Assembly: GCF_013248965.1 (NCBI RefSeq) | Contig: NZ_JABRVQ010000002.1 | Location: forward strand, 62,001-126,000 | From: Psychrobacter okhotskensis | GTDB taxonomy: Bacteria; Pseudomonadota; Gammaproteobacteria; Pseudomonadales; Moraxellaceae | Direction: 5' to 3' | Length of the DNA: 64,000 bases | In this document: piece by piece, positions 10,110 to 20,866 of the stretch | Layout: each line of letters begins with the position of its first letter | Numbering within the stretch: the stretch's first letter is position 1 | Translations under genes and position numbers: made by a program | Notes under the pieces: generated by a model | The model's database searches: none | What the model was told of the DNA's origin: nothing | Seen by the model: the letters and a program-made list of their open reading frames with translations, nothing else

Positions 10110-11177
10110 TTAAGGGACAATCGGCGCAAAATTCAACCCCTGTGACTCATCAAACCCAAACATCACATTCATATTCTGTACCGCCTGCCCAGCCGCGCCT
10201 TTTACTAAATTGTCTTGTACCACAATAACCGTCAGTTCGGCACGCTCATTGTCCTGATGTACCGAAATCCGCAGACGGTTGCTGGCTCGCACACTGCGCG
10301 TATCAGGATAAATACCTTTTGGCATGACATCAATAAACAACTCTGACGCATAGCATTGTTCAAATGCTTGTTGCCAATCGATGGCAGCGCCTTCTTCTGT
10401 CAACTCCATATGGATAGAGCTTAACATGCCACGAATCATTGGCACTAGATGCGGTAAAAAGCGAATACGATGGCTAAACTGACTGTCTAATAACTGCGCC
10501 ACCCCCTGCTCAATTTCTGGCAGATGACGATGACCTGTAACGCTATAAGCTTTAAAATTGTCCGTTGTTTCCGCATAATTAAGCGCCAGACTCGCCTGAC
10601 GTCCCGCCCCTGAAACGCCAGACTTCGCATCAATAACAATACGAGCATCGATCAATCGGGTGGCTTGCTGATTTTGCGCGTCGATAATGGGTTTTAAACC
10701 CAAAATAGCGGTGGTTGGATAACAGCCAGGATTTCCTACGACCAAAGCATTTGCAAGTTTGTCGCGATTGACTTCAGGTAAGCCATAAACAGCCGTTTTC
10801 AGCAGCTCAGGACAGGCATGCGACTGTTTATACCAATGCTCAAACTCCGTCAATGACTGGAGACGAAAATCAGACGCCAAATCGATGACTCGTACACCTG
10901 CTTGAGTCAACGCTTGTGCTTGTTTCATCGCGACACCGTGTGGCGTGGCAAAAAACACCACATCACATTTTTGTAAGGTGGCAAGCGTATCATCACCCAA
11001 GTCACTAAAGACAATATCCGAGATACCGCGTAAGCTTGGGAATATCTCATCAGCACGTGTACCCGCTTCACTACGTGACGTTAGCAAATCAATAGAAACC
11101 TCAGGATGAGCGGATAGTAAGCGAATCAGCTCAATACCTGTATATCCTGTGCCACCGACGATTGCTGCTGAAATCAT
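10110..11177 (-). CDS. argC: N-acetyl-gamma-glutamyl-phosphate reductase
   Basis: Third step of arginine biosynthesis: NADPH-dependent reduction of N-acetylglutamyl phosphate to the semialdehyde. It has the N-terminal nucleotide-binding motif GGTGYTGIELIRLL, the catalytic cysteine in GNPGCYPTTAILGL, and the dimer-region histidines in GHRHLPEIEQ. The length of 355 residues is that of the long-form family. The start has a strong AAGGGG ribosome binding site. hemE lies upstream and the coiled-coil gene downstream, all on the same strand. Confidence 0.97.
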   Translation of the reverse strand: MISAAIVGGTGYTGIELIRLLSAHPEVSIDLLTSRSEAGTRADEIFPSLRGISDIVFSDLGDDTLATLQKCDVVFFATPHGVAMKQAQALTQAGVRVIDLASDFRLQSLTEFEHWYKQSHACPELLKTAVYGLPEVNRDKLANALVVGNPGCYPTTAILGLKPIIDAQNQQATRLIDARIVIDAKSGVSGAGRQASLALNYAETTDNFKAYSVTGHRHLPEIEQGVAQLLDSQFSHRIRFLPHLVPMIRGMLSSIHMELTEEGAAIDWQQAFEQCYASELFIDVMPKGIYPDTRSVRASNRLRISVHQDNERAELTVIVVQDNLVKGAAGQAVQNMNVMFGFDESQGLNFAPIVP

Positions 11178-11311
11178 AAGATATCCCCTTTTACTCAGTA
11201 ATGTAATTGCTAGCTATCGCTATCACTGGATGTTAAATTTATAAGTCCAATTTATCATAGCATTTAAATACCCCAGTGGCTAAATAGCACAGTGATTAAA
11301 TAAAACAGTGG

Positions 11312-12448
11312 CTAGATTTTATAATCATGCACGGCATCGATAAACACTTTGGCATTGTCAGGATTGACCCACTGCGTAATACCATGACCCAAATTCGCCA
11401 CGTAGCCAGTTTTTTCGCCATTAGCATACGCGCTATCTAGCATTAGTTTTACTTCTGAGCGGATGGTTTCAGGAGAACCGTACAGAGTTGCTGGATCCAA
11501 ATTACCTTGAAGCGCTTTGCTGCTCTGTAACTTCTTATGCTGTTTGGTCAACTGACGCTGACTCTCAGTCAATGCTTGACGCGCGCGATCAAGCGGCATC
11601 GTCCAATCTAGACCTAAGGCATCCGCCTCACTATCCGCTTGGATATCTAGCCATAGTCCGCCGCCCTTGGTAAATAGTACCACTGGTATATCAGGGTGAC
11701 GCACTTTTAGCTCAGCGACGATGCGCTTATTATAAGCGTGTGAGAAATCGATAAACTGACGATGACCCAGCGCGCCGCCCCAGCTGTCAAATATCTGCAA
11801 TACTTGAGCACCAGCAACGACTTGTGCATCTAAATAGTCAATAACAGACGTGGCAAGCTTATCTAATAATTGATGTAAAAAAGCCGGATTGCTATACAAA
11901 AAGCCTTTGGTATAACGATAATCTTTTGAGCTGCCGCCTTCAATCATATAGGTCGCTAGTGTCCACGGACTACCAGAAAAACCGAATAAGGGCACTTGCC
12001 CATTTAATGCTTTACGAATGCTGGTCACCGCACGCATGACGTAATCCAGAGAGTCATTGACATCAAGCACAGGCAGTCTATCTAAATCAGCTTGCGTACG
12101 AATAGGGTGTTTGAACTTCGGCCCTTCTCCCGTCTCGAAATACAAACCCAAGCCCATGGCATCAGGGATAGTCAAAATATCACTAAATAGGATAGCTGCG
12201 TCCAAATCATAACGACGTAGTGGCTGTAAAGTGACTTCTGTCGCGCGATCGGTATCGCGGCACAAGCTCATAAAATCACCTGCTTCAGCACGGGTGGCTT
12301 TATACTCTGGTAAATAACGACCAGCTTGGCGCATCATCCACACGGGTGTGGTGTCGATCGTCTCAAAACGAAAGGCACGTAGTAATCTGTCGTTTTTTAG
12401 AGGGGCAAACTCATGCTGAAGCGAGTTGTTATTGTCTGAAGCACTCAT
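11312..12448 (-). CDS. hemE: Uroporphyrinogen decarboxylase
   Basis: Decarboxylates the four acetate arms of uroporphyrinogen III to give coproporphyrinogen III in haem synthesis. The signature [12 protein letters not shown] carries the conserved arginines, and [17 protein letters not shown] and the C-terminal NLGHGI segment also match. The ATG at 12448 is chosen because a GGAG motif lies eight bases before it; the frame opens six bases earlier at a TTG. The product is 378 residues, slightly longer than E. coli HemE because of a linker near residues 275-295. Confidence 0.97.
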   Translation of the reverse strand: MSASDNNNSLQHEFAPLKNDRLLRAFRFETIDTTPVWMMRQAGRYLPEYKATRAEAGDFMSLCRDTDRATEVTLQPLRRYDLDAAILFSDILTIPDAMGLGLYFETGEGPKFKHPIRTQADLDRLPVLDVNDSLDYVMRAVTSIRKALNGQVPLFGFSGSPWTLATYMIEGGSSKDYRYTKGFLYSNPAFLHQLLDKLATSVIDYLDAQVVAGAQVLQIFDSWGGALGHRQFIDFSHAYNKRIVAELKVRHPDIPVVLFTKGGGLWLDIQADSEADALGLDWTMPLDRARQALTESQRQLTKQHKKLQSSKALQGNLDPATLYGSPETIRSEVKLMLDSAYANGEKTGYVANLGHGITQWVNPDNAKVFIDAVHDYKI

Positions 12449-12850
12449 GTACAAATCTCCAAAACAACACGGTATTCATTGATAATGATAACAATGAATA
12501 CCGTGCTGGATAAAATAAGTTAAATATAAAGAATATAGAACGCGGCACACATTAAATCATCAGGTTTTTTGCAAAGACGGGTTTTAATCAAAATCGCCTT
12601 TTAAGCCAAAAACGTCTGGTATCACAAAATAATACTGGTTTTCAAATTTTTGAGTGCCGGTTACTTTTAAATATTAGGGGGTGTTAACAAGCTTTTCGTC
12701 GCGCATAAATTTCCAACCTCGATGAGTATAAGTAATCGTATGACAAAAACAATCTATTGACCAAAGTCATTTGATGCCTTATTTATACTTATAGATAAGA
12801 CACCTTTATACTTATACATAGAAAGTCAAGTACATAGAAAATCGATACCA
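12449..12850. other. hemE-proB intergenic region
   Basis: No supported gene. It contains short direct repeats near 12783-12843 (TATACTTATA twice, ACATAGAAA twice) and must hold the hemE promoter. No convincing terminator for proB is visible. Confidence 0.4.
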
Positions 12851-14023
12851 CTACATCGTCAATGCTAGGTTATCACGATGTACCATGACCACGCGCTCTT
12901 CATTATTACCAAGAATTCTATCGAATTGCTCAGTACGCTCACGAGCCACACGGCGCGCGTCACGAGAGGAGAAGTTGACTTGGCCAACGGCGAGACGCTC
13001 GCCTGTATCTTGGTGCACAATTTCGACCACATCACCTTCATCAAAATCACCGCGTACTTCTGCTACGCCGACTGGTAGCAAGCTCTTATGATGTTCAACG
13101 ACGGCTTTTGCGGCACCAGCATCAACAATCAAAGAGCCTGACATACGTAGATGCGCTGCTAGCCATTGTTTACGAGCAATGATTTTATCTTCGTCATTAG
13201 TCGTTAGCAACGTACCAACCGCTTCACCAGATACCACACGGGTAATAACGTCATCGATAGCGCCGCTCACAATTACGGTAGGACAACCACCCATGGCGGC
13301 AAGGCGACCAGCACGAATCTTGGTTAGCATTCCACCACGTCCGAGTTTGCCACCATCACCTGCAATATCAAACAAGTAATCAGCCATGGCACGCTCTTGA
13401 CGAATCATTTTGGCATCAGGGTTATCACGCGGATTATCAGTGAACACGCCGTCTTGATCCGTTAAGATAATGTACAAATCAGCATTGACCATCGCTGCTG
13501 CCATCGCACCTAACGTATCGTTGTCGCCAAATTTGATCTCATCAATGGTGATGGTGTCGTTTTCATTAATGACCGGTAGCACGTTCCATTCTAATAACTG
13601 TGTCAGTGCGCCTGTGGTATTCAGATAACGACTACGGTTAGACAAGTCATCATGGGTTAGTAGTAGCTGAGAGCTTTGAATACCGTGCTGAATCAACGCT
13701 GACCACCAGGTTTCAATCAAGCCCATTTGACCAATAGAAGCACAAGCTTGCAGCGCCGCTAATTTTTTGGGACGCTCCTCTAGGTTCATGCGTACCACGC
13801 CTTCAGCAACTGCCCCTGACGACACGAGCAGTACTTCCACGCCTTGCTTGTGCAGCTTAGCAATTTGCTTTGCCCATTCGTAAATGGCAGTTCGATCTAG
13901 CCCTCGACCGTTATTGGTTAATAACGATGAGCCAATCTTGACAATAACGCGCTGAATATCAAAGTTGCGAGTTTGCTTAATAAACCTTGCTTCTTCGGTC
14001 GTGTTTTCTATGTCACCTGCCAT
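12851..14023 (-). CDS. proB: Glutamate 5-kinase
   Basis: Phosphorylates L-glutamate in the first, feedback-controlled step of proline synthesis. The amino-acid-kinase domain (about residues 20-280) shows VKIGSSLLTN, SSGAVAEG, NENDTITIDEIKFGDND and TDQDGVFTDNP. A C-terminal PUA domain follows (about 295-370), as in the long proteobacterial form. The start has an AGGAG ribosome binding site. It lies 79 bases downstream of obgE on the same strand, the order also known in Pseudomonas, so the two are probably an operon. Confidence 0.97.
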   Translation of the reverse strand: MAGDIENTTEEARFIKQTRNFDIQRVIVKIGSSLLTNNGRGLDRTAIYEWAKQIAKLHKQGVEVLLVSSGAVAEGVVRMNLEERPKKLAALQACASIGQMGLIETWWSALIQHGIQSSQLLLTHDDLSNRSRYLNTTGALTQLLEWNVLPVINENDTITIDEIKFGDNDTLGAMAAAMVNADLYIILTDQDGVFTDNPRDNPDAKMIRQERAMADYLFDIAGDGGKLGRGGMLTKIRAGRLAAMGGCPTVIVSGAIDDVITRVVSGEAVGTLLTTNDEDKIIARKQWLAAHLRMSGSLIVDAGAAKAVVEHHKSLLPVGVAEVRGDFDEGDVVEIVHQDTGERLAVGQVNFSSRDARRVARERTEQFDRILGNNEERVVMVHRDNLALTM

Positions 14024-14102
14024 ATAAACTCCTGTGTCTTATGTCAATTAATTACGGGGATTGATCTAAAAAATTCAAGTATATCAGTTTAAGCACCATC
14101 AT

Positions 14103-15332
<1,230 letters not shown>

Positions 15333-15527
15333 TTACCATCCAGTTTATAAACTGGTTACAGCCAACGACTGTATTTTAGGGTATAGCTATGTGTTTGTGT
15401 AGTTGTAAAAACTTAATGCTTATAAAAAATTAGTGCTTGTAAAAAACTGGTTTAAAAATAATTATAATCCTAGTGTGCCAAAATACTTAGCAACAAACAT
15501 GATACTTAGCAACAAGTATGACAACAA

Positions 15528-15556
15528 CACCCGATAACCAATCGGACTATCGGGTG
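15528..15556 (-). terminator. Hairpin after the GAPDH gene, possible weak terminator
   Basis: A 9-bp perfect stem (CACCCGATA/TATCGGGTG) with an 11-base loop lies 80 bases past the GAPDH stop. The T tract is poor (GTTGTTGTC), so this may be a weak terminator or a binding site. The sequence ATACTTAGCAACAA appears in two near copies just beside it (about 15483-15515). The rest of the gap 15318-15636 shows nothing. Confidence 0.45.
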
Positions 15557-15636
15557 CTTGAGTATCACATCTAAAAAACATGGCTTCTATACGAAACTTA
15601 ATGCATTAGCGTATCACTGCTATAGACTTAGAATTT

Positions 15637-17073
15637 TTACGCTGGAATCTGAGTATAGCTGATGCCGGCCATTTGTGTCGCCAAACGTAATACTTGCGTA
15701 CTATAGCCCACTTCGTTGTCATACCAGATATAAACGATGGCATGATTGTCTGTGAGAATCGTCGCTTGTGCATCAACGATACCGACGTGCGTATCGCCGA
15801 CGAAATCAGTCGAGACCGCTTCGGTAGAGTCCGTATAAGCAATCTGTGTTTGCCACTGGCTGCTATTAGAGATTTTACGCATAAACTCATTTAACGCATC
15901 AGCACTGGTAGGTGCAGTTTTGAGGTTTAAGTTTAAAATTGCTAAGCTGACATTTGGCGTGGGAACACGAATAGCATTACCGGTCAATTTACCGCTAAGC
16001 TCTGGTAGTGCCTTACCAACTGCTTTTGCCGCACCAGTACTAGTGATAACCATATTCAACACTGCACTACGGCCACGGCGATCGGCCTTGTGGTAGTTAT
16101 CGATTAGGTTTTGGTCGTTGGTGAACGAATGAATCGTTTCCACGTGACCATTTTCGATACCGTACTCATCGTTCAGTACTTTTAGCGTTGGTGTAATCGC
16201 GTTGGTCGTACAGCTCGCCGCGCTGACAATCGTATCATCACCGACTGTATCATTGTTCACACCATAGACGACGTTTTTAATCTCACCGCCAGCAGGTGCG
16301 GTTAACAATACTTTTTTGACGCCTTGAGACTGTAGATGCTTGCCAAGACCAGCTTCGTCTTTCCAGATGCCTGTGTTATCAATAATCAATGCATCGTTGA
16401 TACCATAAGCCGTATAATCAATCTCGCTTGGGTCTTTAGCATAAATAACTTGCACAAAGCGACCATTGATAATCAGACCGTTATTTTCATCATCAACCAC
16501 CACGCCACCAGCGAAGCTACCATGAATCGAATCACGCTCTAGTAATGATGCACGCTTGGCCAAATCACCAGCAGCAGCCGGACGTACGACGATGGCTTTA
16601 AGTTGTACGCCTTTCGCGCTTGACGCTTGCGATAACAATAGACGCGTTAAGATACGACCAATACGACCAAAACCGTATAGCACGACATCAGTCGCACCAT
16701 TGATAGCATTGTTGTCACTGCTAATAGATTGCAGAGCCGCTTGTACATCACTGTCATTAGCAATCAATTGACCGACATCGATACGCGCAGCTTGGATAGC
16801 CTTATTGTCTGCTAGCACTTTAACCATGGCTAGCGTATCAGCGATAGCGATGGCTTTTGCGCCTTGATCACGCATTGCTACTTTTTGATGTAGTGCCAAT
16901 ATGCGACCGACTGAGGTCGTATCTAGCGTTTCACCGAACAAGGTCACTTGGACATCTTGCTCGTTATAGAGCTTATTCAATAGCCCCATCAGCTCAATCG
17001 CTTGTTGCTCTTGGTTGTTATAATTGCTCAAGTGCTCTTGATGTAGGTGGCGTAAGGTATCAGCGTTGCTCAC
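15637..17073 (-). CDS. gap: Glyceraldehyde-3-phosphate dehydrogenase, long form
   Basis: Interconverts glyceraldehyde 3-phosphate and 1,3-bisphosphoglycerate. The NAD-binding motif GFGRIGRIL, the catalytic cysteine in SAASCTTNAITP (about residue 288) and the C-terminal WYDNEVGYS are all present. About 125 residues precede the Rossmann motif, giving about 478 in all, against about 335 for classical GapA; this matches the long GAPDH known from Pseudomonas and Acinetobacter, usually linked with gluconeogenic flow. The GTG at 17073 is chosen because an AAGG motif lies nine bases upstream; that motif directly touches the ATG at 17082, making the latter unlikely. Confidence 0.92.
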   Translation of the reverse strand: MSNADTLRHLHQEHLSNYNNQEQQAIELMGLLNKLYNEQDVQVTLFGETLDTTSVGRILALHQKVAMRDQGAKAIAIADTLAMVKVLADNKAIQAARIDVGQLIANDSDVQAALQSISSDNNAINGATDVVLYGFGRIGRILTRLLLSQASSAKGVQLKAIVVRPAAAGDLAKRASLLERDSIHGSFAGGVVVDDENNGLIINGRFVQVIYAKDPSEIDYTAYGINDALIIDNTGIWKDEAGLGKHLQSQGVKKVLLTAPAGGEIKNVVYGVNNDTVGDDTIVSAASCTTNAITPTLKVLNDEYGIENGHVETIHSFTNDQNLIDNYHKADRRGRSAVLNMVITSTGAAKAVGKALPELSGKLTGNAIRVPTPNVSLAILNLNLKTAPTSADALNEFMRKISNSSQWQTQIAYTDSTEAVSTDFVGDTHVGIVDAQATILTDNHAIVYIWYDNEVGYSTQVLRLATQMAGISYTQIPA

Positions 17074-17340
17074 GAGAAACATCCTTATGGTCAGTAATGT
17101 ATGATCAGTAAAGTATGAAGAAGTATCAAACAGATAGATTGTATTTAGTCTAAGTGACTATTCAAATACGGTGAGGTCAAATACGATGAGGGCAAAACAT
17201 CCATGCCAATCATTTTTCATTTTCATCAGTGTATTTAGATCGCCTAGATTTTAGCCTAAAACGGTCAATTTTGCCAGTGATAACCGATCAGCGCGCACTT
17301 ATAACCTATTTTGGGGCTATATTGACTTGATTATAAAAAT

Positions 17341-17365
17341 AAAGGCAGCCTATTACGCTGCCTTT
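17341..17365 (-). terminator. Rho-independent terminator after the lipocalin gene
   Basis: The stem AAAGGCAGC/GCTGCCTTT with a 7-base loop is followed on the minus strand by a T-rich tract (TTTATTTTTAT). Between it and the lipocalin stop, short AACAACTAAA/CTAAACAATTA repeats occur at 17395-17457. The remainder of the gap up to the GAPDH start holds nothing evident except that gene's promoter region. Confidence 0.8.
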
Positions 17366-17453
17366 GTTAAATTCGAACGCCTTAAACAACGATGCTGTTA
17401 AACAACTAAATCGATAAACAACTAGCGCACTAAACAATTAAGTCACTAAACAA

Positions 17454-18713
17454 TTAGGGTACTAAAGTAACTGTTTGATTGCTTTGTGCGGTCAGTTTAA
17501 ATTCTTTCAAGTCGTAGCCTTGTTGCTGGGCAATTTGGCGATATTTCGCATAGGTTTCCTGACTGACATTGGGCGAACGTGCTAGTAACCATAAATAGTC
17601 TTTGTCTGGCGTACCAACTAGCGCTGTCTGATAATCAGCATCGCGCGCCAATACCCAATAATCGGCACGACCGACTGGTAACCAGCGAATCCATGAAGGC
17701 AAGAACGTCACTTTTAGCTTGCTACCGGTATCGTCGGCAGGTTTTGCCAATCCCTCAGCAGTAATATCTGAACCGTCTTCAGCTTTACATTTATTGGTGA
17801 CTACCACTCCGGAGCCGTCTGTTTTTTGGGCATAGTTTGCGGTTACATCACTAGCACAGTTGCGCTGAAAGTACATTGGTAACCGACCTATCTCATACCA
17901 CGTGCCTGCATACTTTTTGAGATCCACACTGTCGACGGTGGTCGGTGTGTTCGCAGACTTATGGATGATGTCGCTGGGCTTCACAGACAAGGTTTGCGTT
18001 GTGGTTTTATCAGTCGTCGCCGTGGCAGAAGTTTTACTAGTGGACGCGCTAGTCGCTGGTAACGGCGCAGCATAAGCCGAAAACGCCGCCAACGGTATAA
18101 TAATCGCTAGGGCAATGCCAGTATGCTTAATAAGCCCATTCATAAATATGCGCTCCGGTATTTCTTTATATGAGGTCGTCGTCAATGATAAATCATCTAT
18201 GTTTTGAGGTTTTTCTATTGAAATATTCGCTTGTTCCTCTGACATCAGTACATCTACTTTGTTAGATTCCTGTGCTTGCTTCTTCTGCGCTTTTTTGTAG
18301 CCACGGATTTTTTGAGAGCCGCTAGCTTTTTTGAAGCCATTAGCCGTGTCAAAATCCTCTATATCGCTATTTTTTGAATCGTTACTGTTGATATTACCGT
18401 TTTCAATCATAGCAAACTCTTTTGCCTGTGTAAGGCTTTTGTCGATGCTTTTGTATCCAAAATAGCTGTCTTGCAAAGACGATGTTTTTGCCAAATGGTT
18501 TGAATGTTCGCCATTATAACTGTCGCTGTCATTACTAGCATTGAGACTTTTATTACCATTGATAGCATGGTTATAGCTTGCATCATTGCTGGCACTATTT
18601 ACGTGTTGCCCATTATCCTGATAATGGTTCTTTAACTGACTGGTTTGCTGTGATTGAGAACCGGCTGCCTGTGCATCAGACCATGATGACTGAGGTAACT
18701 TATTGGTTTTCAT
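17454..18713 (-). CDS. blc: Lipocalin family protein with an unusual N-terminal extension
   Basis: The last 170 residues are a bacterial lipocalin (Blc-like): KKYAGTWYEIGRLPMYFQRNC is the opening motif, and GRADYWVLARDADYQTALVGTP and YLWLLARSPNVS match the second and third conserved regions. Such proteins bind lipids in the cell envelope. The frame is open for 190 further codons upstream, encoding a Ser/Asn/Asp/Lys/Gln-rich low-complexity stretch. Within the frame, an ATG at 18143 has a GGAG nine bases before it and starts a normal signal peptide ending FSAYAA, with no lipobox cysteine. The mature protein probably begins there; whether the upstream part is translated is unclear. Confidence 0.75.
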   Translation of the reverse strand: MKTNKLPQSSWSDAQAAGSQSQQTSQLKNHYQDNGQHVNSASNDASYNHAINGNKSLNASNDSDSYNGEHSNHLAKTSSLQDSYFGYKSIDKSLTQAKEFAMIENGNINSNDSKNSDIEDFDTANGFKKASGSQKIRGYKKAQKKQAQESNKVDVLMSEEQANISIEKPQNIDDLSLTTTSYKEIPERIFMNGLIKHTGIALAIIIPLAAFSAYAAPLPATSASTSKTSATATTDKTTTQTLSVKPSDIIHKSANTPTTVDSVDLKKYAGTWYEIGRLPMYFQRNCASDVTANYAQKTDGSGVVVTNKCKAEDGSDITAEGLAKPADDTGSKLKVTFLPSWIRWLPVGRADYWVLARDADYQTALVGTPDKDYLWLLARSPNVSQETYAKYRQIAQQQGYDLKEFKLTAQSNQTVTLVP

Positions 18714-19186
18714 AGGGATACCATTAATTATTGGTGATGGTTAAAAACTTATTCATTATCAAATAAATATTATTTGATTTTCTACACAAAAATATTGTTA
18801 CTAATAAAGATAATGTGAGAAAAATCAAATATTATTATGAGTAGTGAGAGTCGCTTGACCAGACAATTGGTTTATTAAAAGCCAAAAACGTCATCTATAA
18901 AAACAGCTTGAAGACTCTCTAATTTGATAGCCTATCTTAATGGCAGTGCTATGATTAAAACAGTGTCGCAATGTAGGAAAACGCAACGGTTTGTAAGTAA
19001 TTCTGTATTTAGATTAGAGAATAAACACATAGTTACCGATTGGATAAATATAAGGGAAGCTTATTATTATTAAGAATTTACTTTGATAAATGGTAGCTAC
19101 TGTGCTTGACGTGATAGGCCTTGTACAAGCACTTGATGAGCATAGTTAACTTGGTATTTATTAATAAAAACTTGCTAAAAAAACGC
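18714..19186. other. Intergenic region upstream of the lipocalin gene
   Basis: No supported gene. An inverted repeat TCAAATAA/TTATTTGA at 18759-18777 lies 45-65 bases upstream of the lipocalin ORF and could be an operator. No terminator for the Nudix gene is obvious. Confidence 0.4.
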
Positions 19187-20254
19187 CTAAACGAACTGGC
19201 TGATACCGGCCACGCTGATACCACCGTACTGGACAGCTTGCTCAATCATAGCTGGTGACAAGCCACCCAAACCAATGACTGGCATGTCAGCCAACTGTGC
19301 CAAAGCTGACCACGCTGCCCAACCTAATGGCGCAGTATCGGGATGCGTTTGGGTCGCTAGTACTGGTGATAAAAACACACCGATCACTGGTGCTTGCTGC
19401 TGCTGTAAACGAACACTAGCAAGCTGATTAGCGGCATGGATACTGGCTGCATCGTGACAGCTGATTATTAATGGTCGATCGAGAGGTAACGCCTGCTCAC
19501 CTACGGAACTGTCTTGCTCATTATCAAACCATTTCATGAGCGCAGTCTGAGAGATTTGATGAGCAACGATCTGATAATCGGCTTGTAATGAATGAAGGCG
19601 ACGCTCAAATGGCAGAATCACTTGAATGTCTGGACGCAAAGCCATCAATTGCTTTACGCTATTATCAAAGTCTGAGTCCTTAACTCGAATGTATAGCCAA
19701 GCATGGGTCCCTACTTTTTCCTTGTGATAGGTCAACCATTCTGTTGCTGGATTGGGCAGATCATTAAAATGTGCCAAAGGATAGCTAATCGCTATCTGTG
19801 CGGGTAGACGCAACCATTCTAAAATCGTTTTATTGGCAGCAGGCAAATGATACTTCCCTGCCAATAGCGCAGATTTATTGACCCATGCCAGCGCCTGCCC
19901 TTCTAAGCCATGGCTGAGATGTCGATGTTGCTCATATTGCTCTGCTGTTAGCTCAATATTATAGACCTGCAAGCTCACTTGCTTATCCCCATAATCATGA
20001 TGCAGCCGTCCAAGTTTGACGACAGTATTGTCGTGAATATCGATTCCAGTTTCTTCAGCGACTTCGCGTATTAATGCCTGTTTTGCGGTTTCATTCGCCT
20101 CTATCTTTCCACCTACAAACTCATAACGGTTGCCCTGATGTTGAGCCGCATCTCGAAATCCGAGCAAATACTGTGCCTGATAATGAATAACAGCGACAGC
20201 GACGTTTACGATTTTTTGATGGCTAGTTTGTTGAATTATTGCGGCGTTCACCAT
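19187..20254 (-). CDS. Nudix hydrolase fused to a thiamine-phosphate-synthase-like domain (MutT/ThiE type)
   Basis: The N-terminal part (about residues 15-150) is a MutT-type Nudix hydrolase with the full box: GGKIEANET followed by REVAEETGI. MutT clears 8-oxo-dGTP from the nucleotide pool. The C-terminal part (about 180-355) resembles the TIM-barrel of thiamine phosphate synthase/TenI, ending GLGGLSPAMIEQAVQYGG and VAGISQF. This fusion is known in Pseudomonas and Acinetobacter; the role of the second domain there is not settled. The start has a GAGG ribosome binding site. It is divergent from hemP. Confidence 0.88.
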   Translation of the reverse strand: MVNAAIIQQTSHQKIVNVAVAVIHYQAQYLLGFRDAAQHQGNRYEFVGGKIEANETAKQALIREVAEETGIDIHDNTVVKLGRLHHDYGDKQVSLQVYNIELTAEQYEQHRHLSHGLEGQALAWVNKSALLAGKYHLPAANKTILEWLRLPAQIAISYPLAHFNDLPNPATEWLTYHKEKVGTHAWLYIRVKDSDFDNSVKQLMALRPDIQVILPFERRLHSLQADYQIVAHQISQTALMKWFDNEQDSSVGEQALPLDRPLIISCHDAASIHAANQLASVRLQQQQAPVIGVFLSPVLATQTHPDTAPLGWAAWSALAQLADMPVIGLGGLSPAMIEQAVQYGGISVAGISQFV

Positions 20255-20452
20255 AATACTGTCCTCAAATGCTTGTTTTATTTGTTATGACTTGAATGCT
20301 TGCTTTGTTTGTTATGAATAGTCACTTGCGATAATAAACTGATATTAAATTAAGTCATTGATATAAAAAATAAAAAATAAATTCAATCTGACTTTATCAT
20401 CGTAGGTTTATATAAGTTTACATAATGACTGCATTTTATTTTATCAATTACC

Positions 20453-20481
20453 TTGCAAAACAATCCAATCTAAATGATAAT
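20453..20481 (+). promoter_or_regulatory. Predicted hemP promoter
   Basis: TTGCAA at 20453-20458 and GATAAT at 20476-20481 are separated by exactly 17 bases, a good sigma-70 arrangement. The -10 element lies inside the predicted Fur site. Confidence 0.7.
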
Positions 20482-20488
20482 TATTATC
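20470..20488 (+). promoter_or_regulatory. Fur box over the hemP promoter
   Basis: The core AATGATAATTATTATC matches 15 of the 16 rightmost positions of the 19-base Fur consensus, and 15 of 19 overall. It covers the -10 element, so Fur with iron would block transcription of hemP. The Nudix gene diverges from the same gap. Confidence 0.8.
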
Positions 20489-20548
20489 GTTAATGGCTAT
20501 TACTCTCTGATGTCGACTACTCAACTGTTTTATCAAAAGGAATTTATT

Positions 20549-20713
20549 ATGAGCATGGTTATCTCTCGTTACTTAAACTGCCGCGAAAACCGTCTACCGA
20601 CTTTGCAATCACAGCATCTGTTTGCTTTGACCAAAGAGGTACGTATTGAGCACGAAGGTGAGGAATATCGCTTACGCTTAACTCGCAATAACCGCTTAAT
20701 TTTGACCAAATAG
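20549..20713 (+). CDS. hemP: Hemin uptake protein HemP
   Basis: A 54-residue protein of the HemP/HmuP family, which in other bacteria accompanies or activates haem-uptake genes. The conserved second half is clear: RIEHEGEEYRLRLTRNNRLI followed by LTK. The ATG at 20549 is chosen because AAGGA lies just before it; upstream in-frame starts would overlap the promoter. Unlike in many genomes, no haem receptor or transporter gene follows: a terminator comes at once and the next gene is tamB on the other strand. Iron regulation is supported by the Fur box. Confidence 0.9.
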   Translation: MSMVISRYLNCRENRLPTLQSQHLFALTKEVRIEHEGEEYRLRLTRNNRLILTK

Positions 20714-20732
20714 TTAAAATTACACCTCACAA

Positions 20733-20761
20733 AAAAACGCCTTCATCGAAAGGCGTTTTTT
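20733..20761 (+). terminator. Rho-independent terminator after hemP
   Basis: An AAAAACGCCTT arm pairs with AAGGCGTTTTT around a short loop, 20 bases past the hemP stop. It is symmetric and may also end tamB transcripts on the minus strand. Confidence 0.9.
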
Positions 20762-20866
20762 ATTGATTAAAGTACAGTTGATTAAAGTACAGTAAATACT
20801 ATTTGGGCAATATTAGAGTTAATAAATCAACCATTAGCTGATAACAGTATTATCCAAAATTGCCTT

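Noticed and set aside
12677-12695. Possible lone end of a family 2 element (TAGGGGGTGTTAACA)
   Set aside because: It matches only the first dozen bases loosely and has no partner end nearby.
17074-17082. ATG start for the GAPDH gene at 17082
   Set aside because: The only AAGG motif touches this ATG; the GTG at 17073 has proper spacing.
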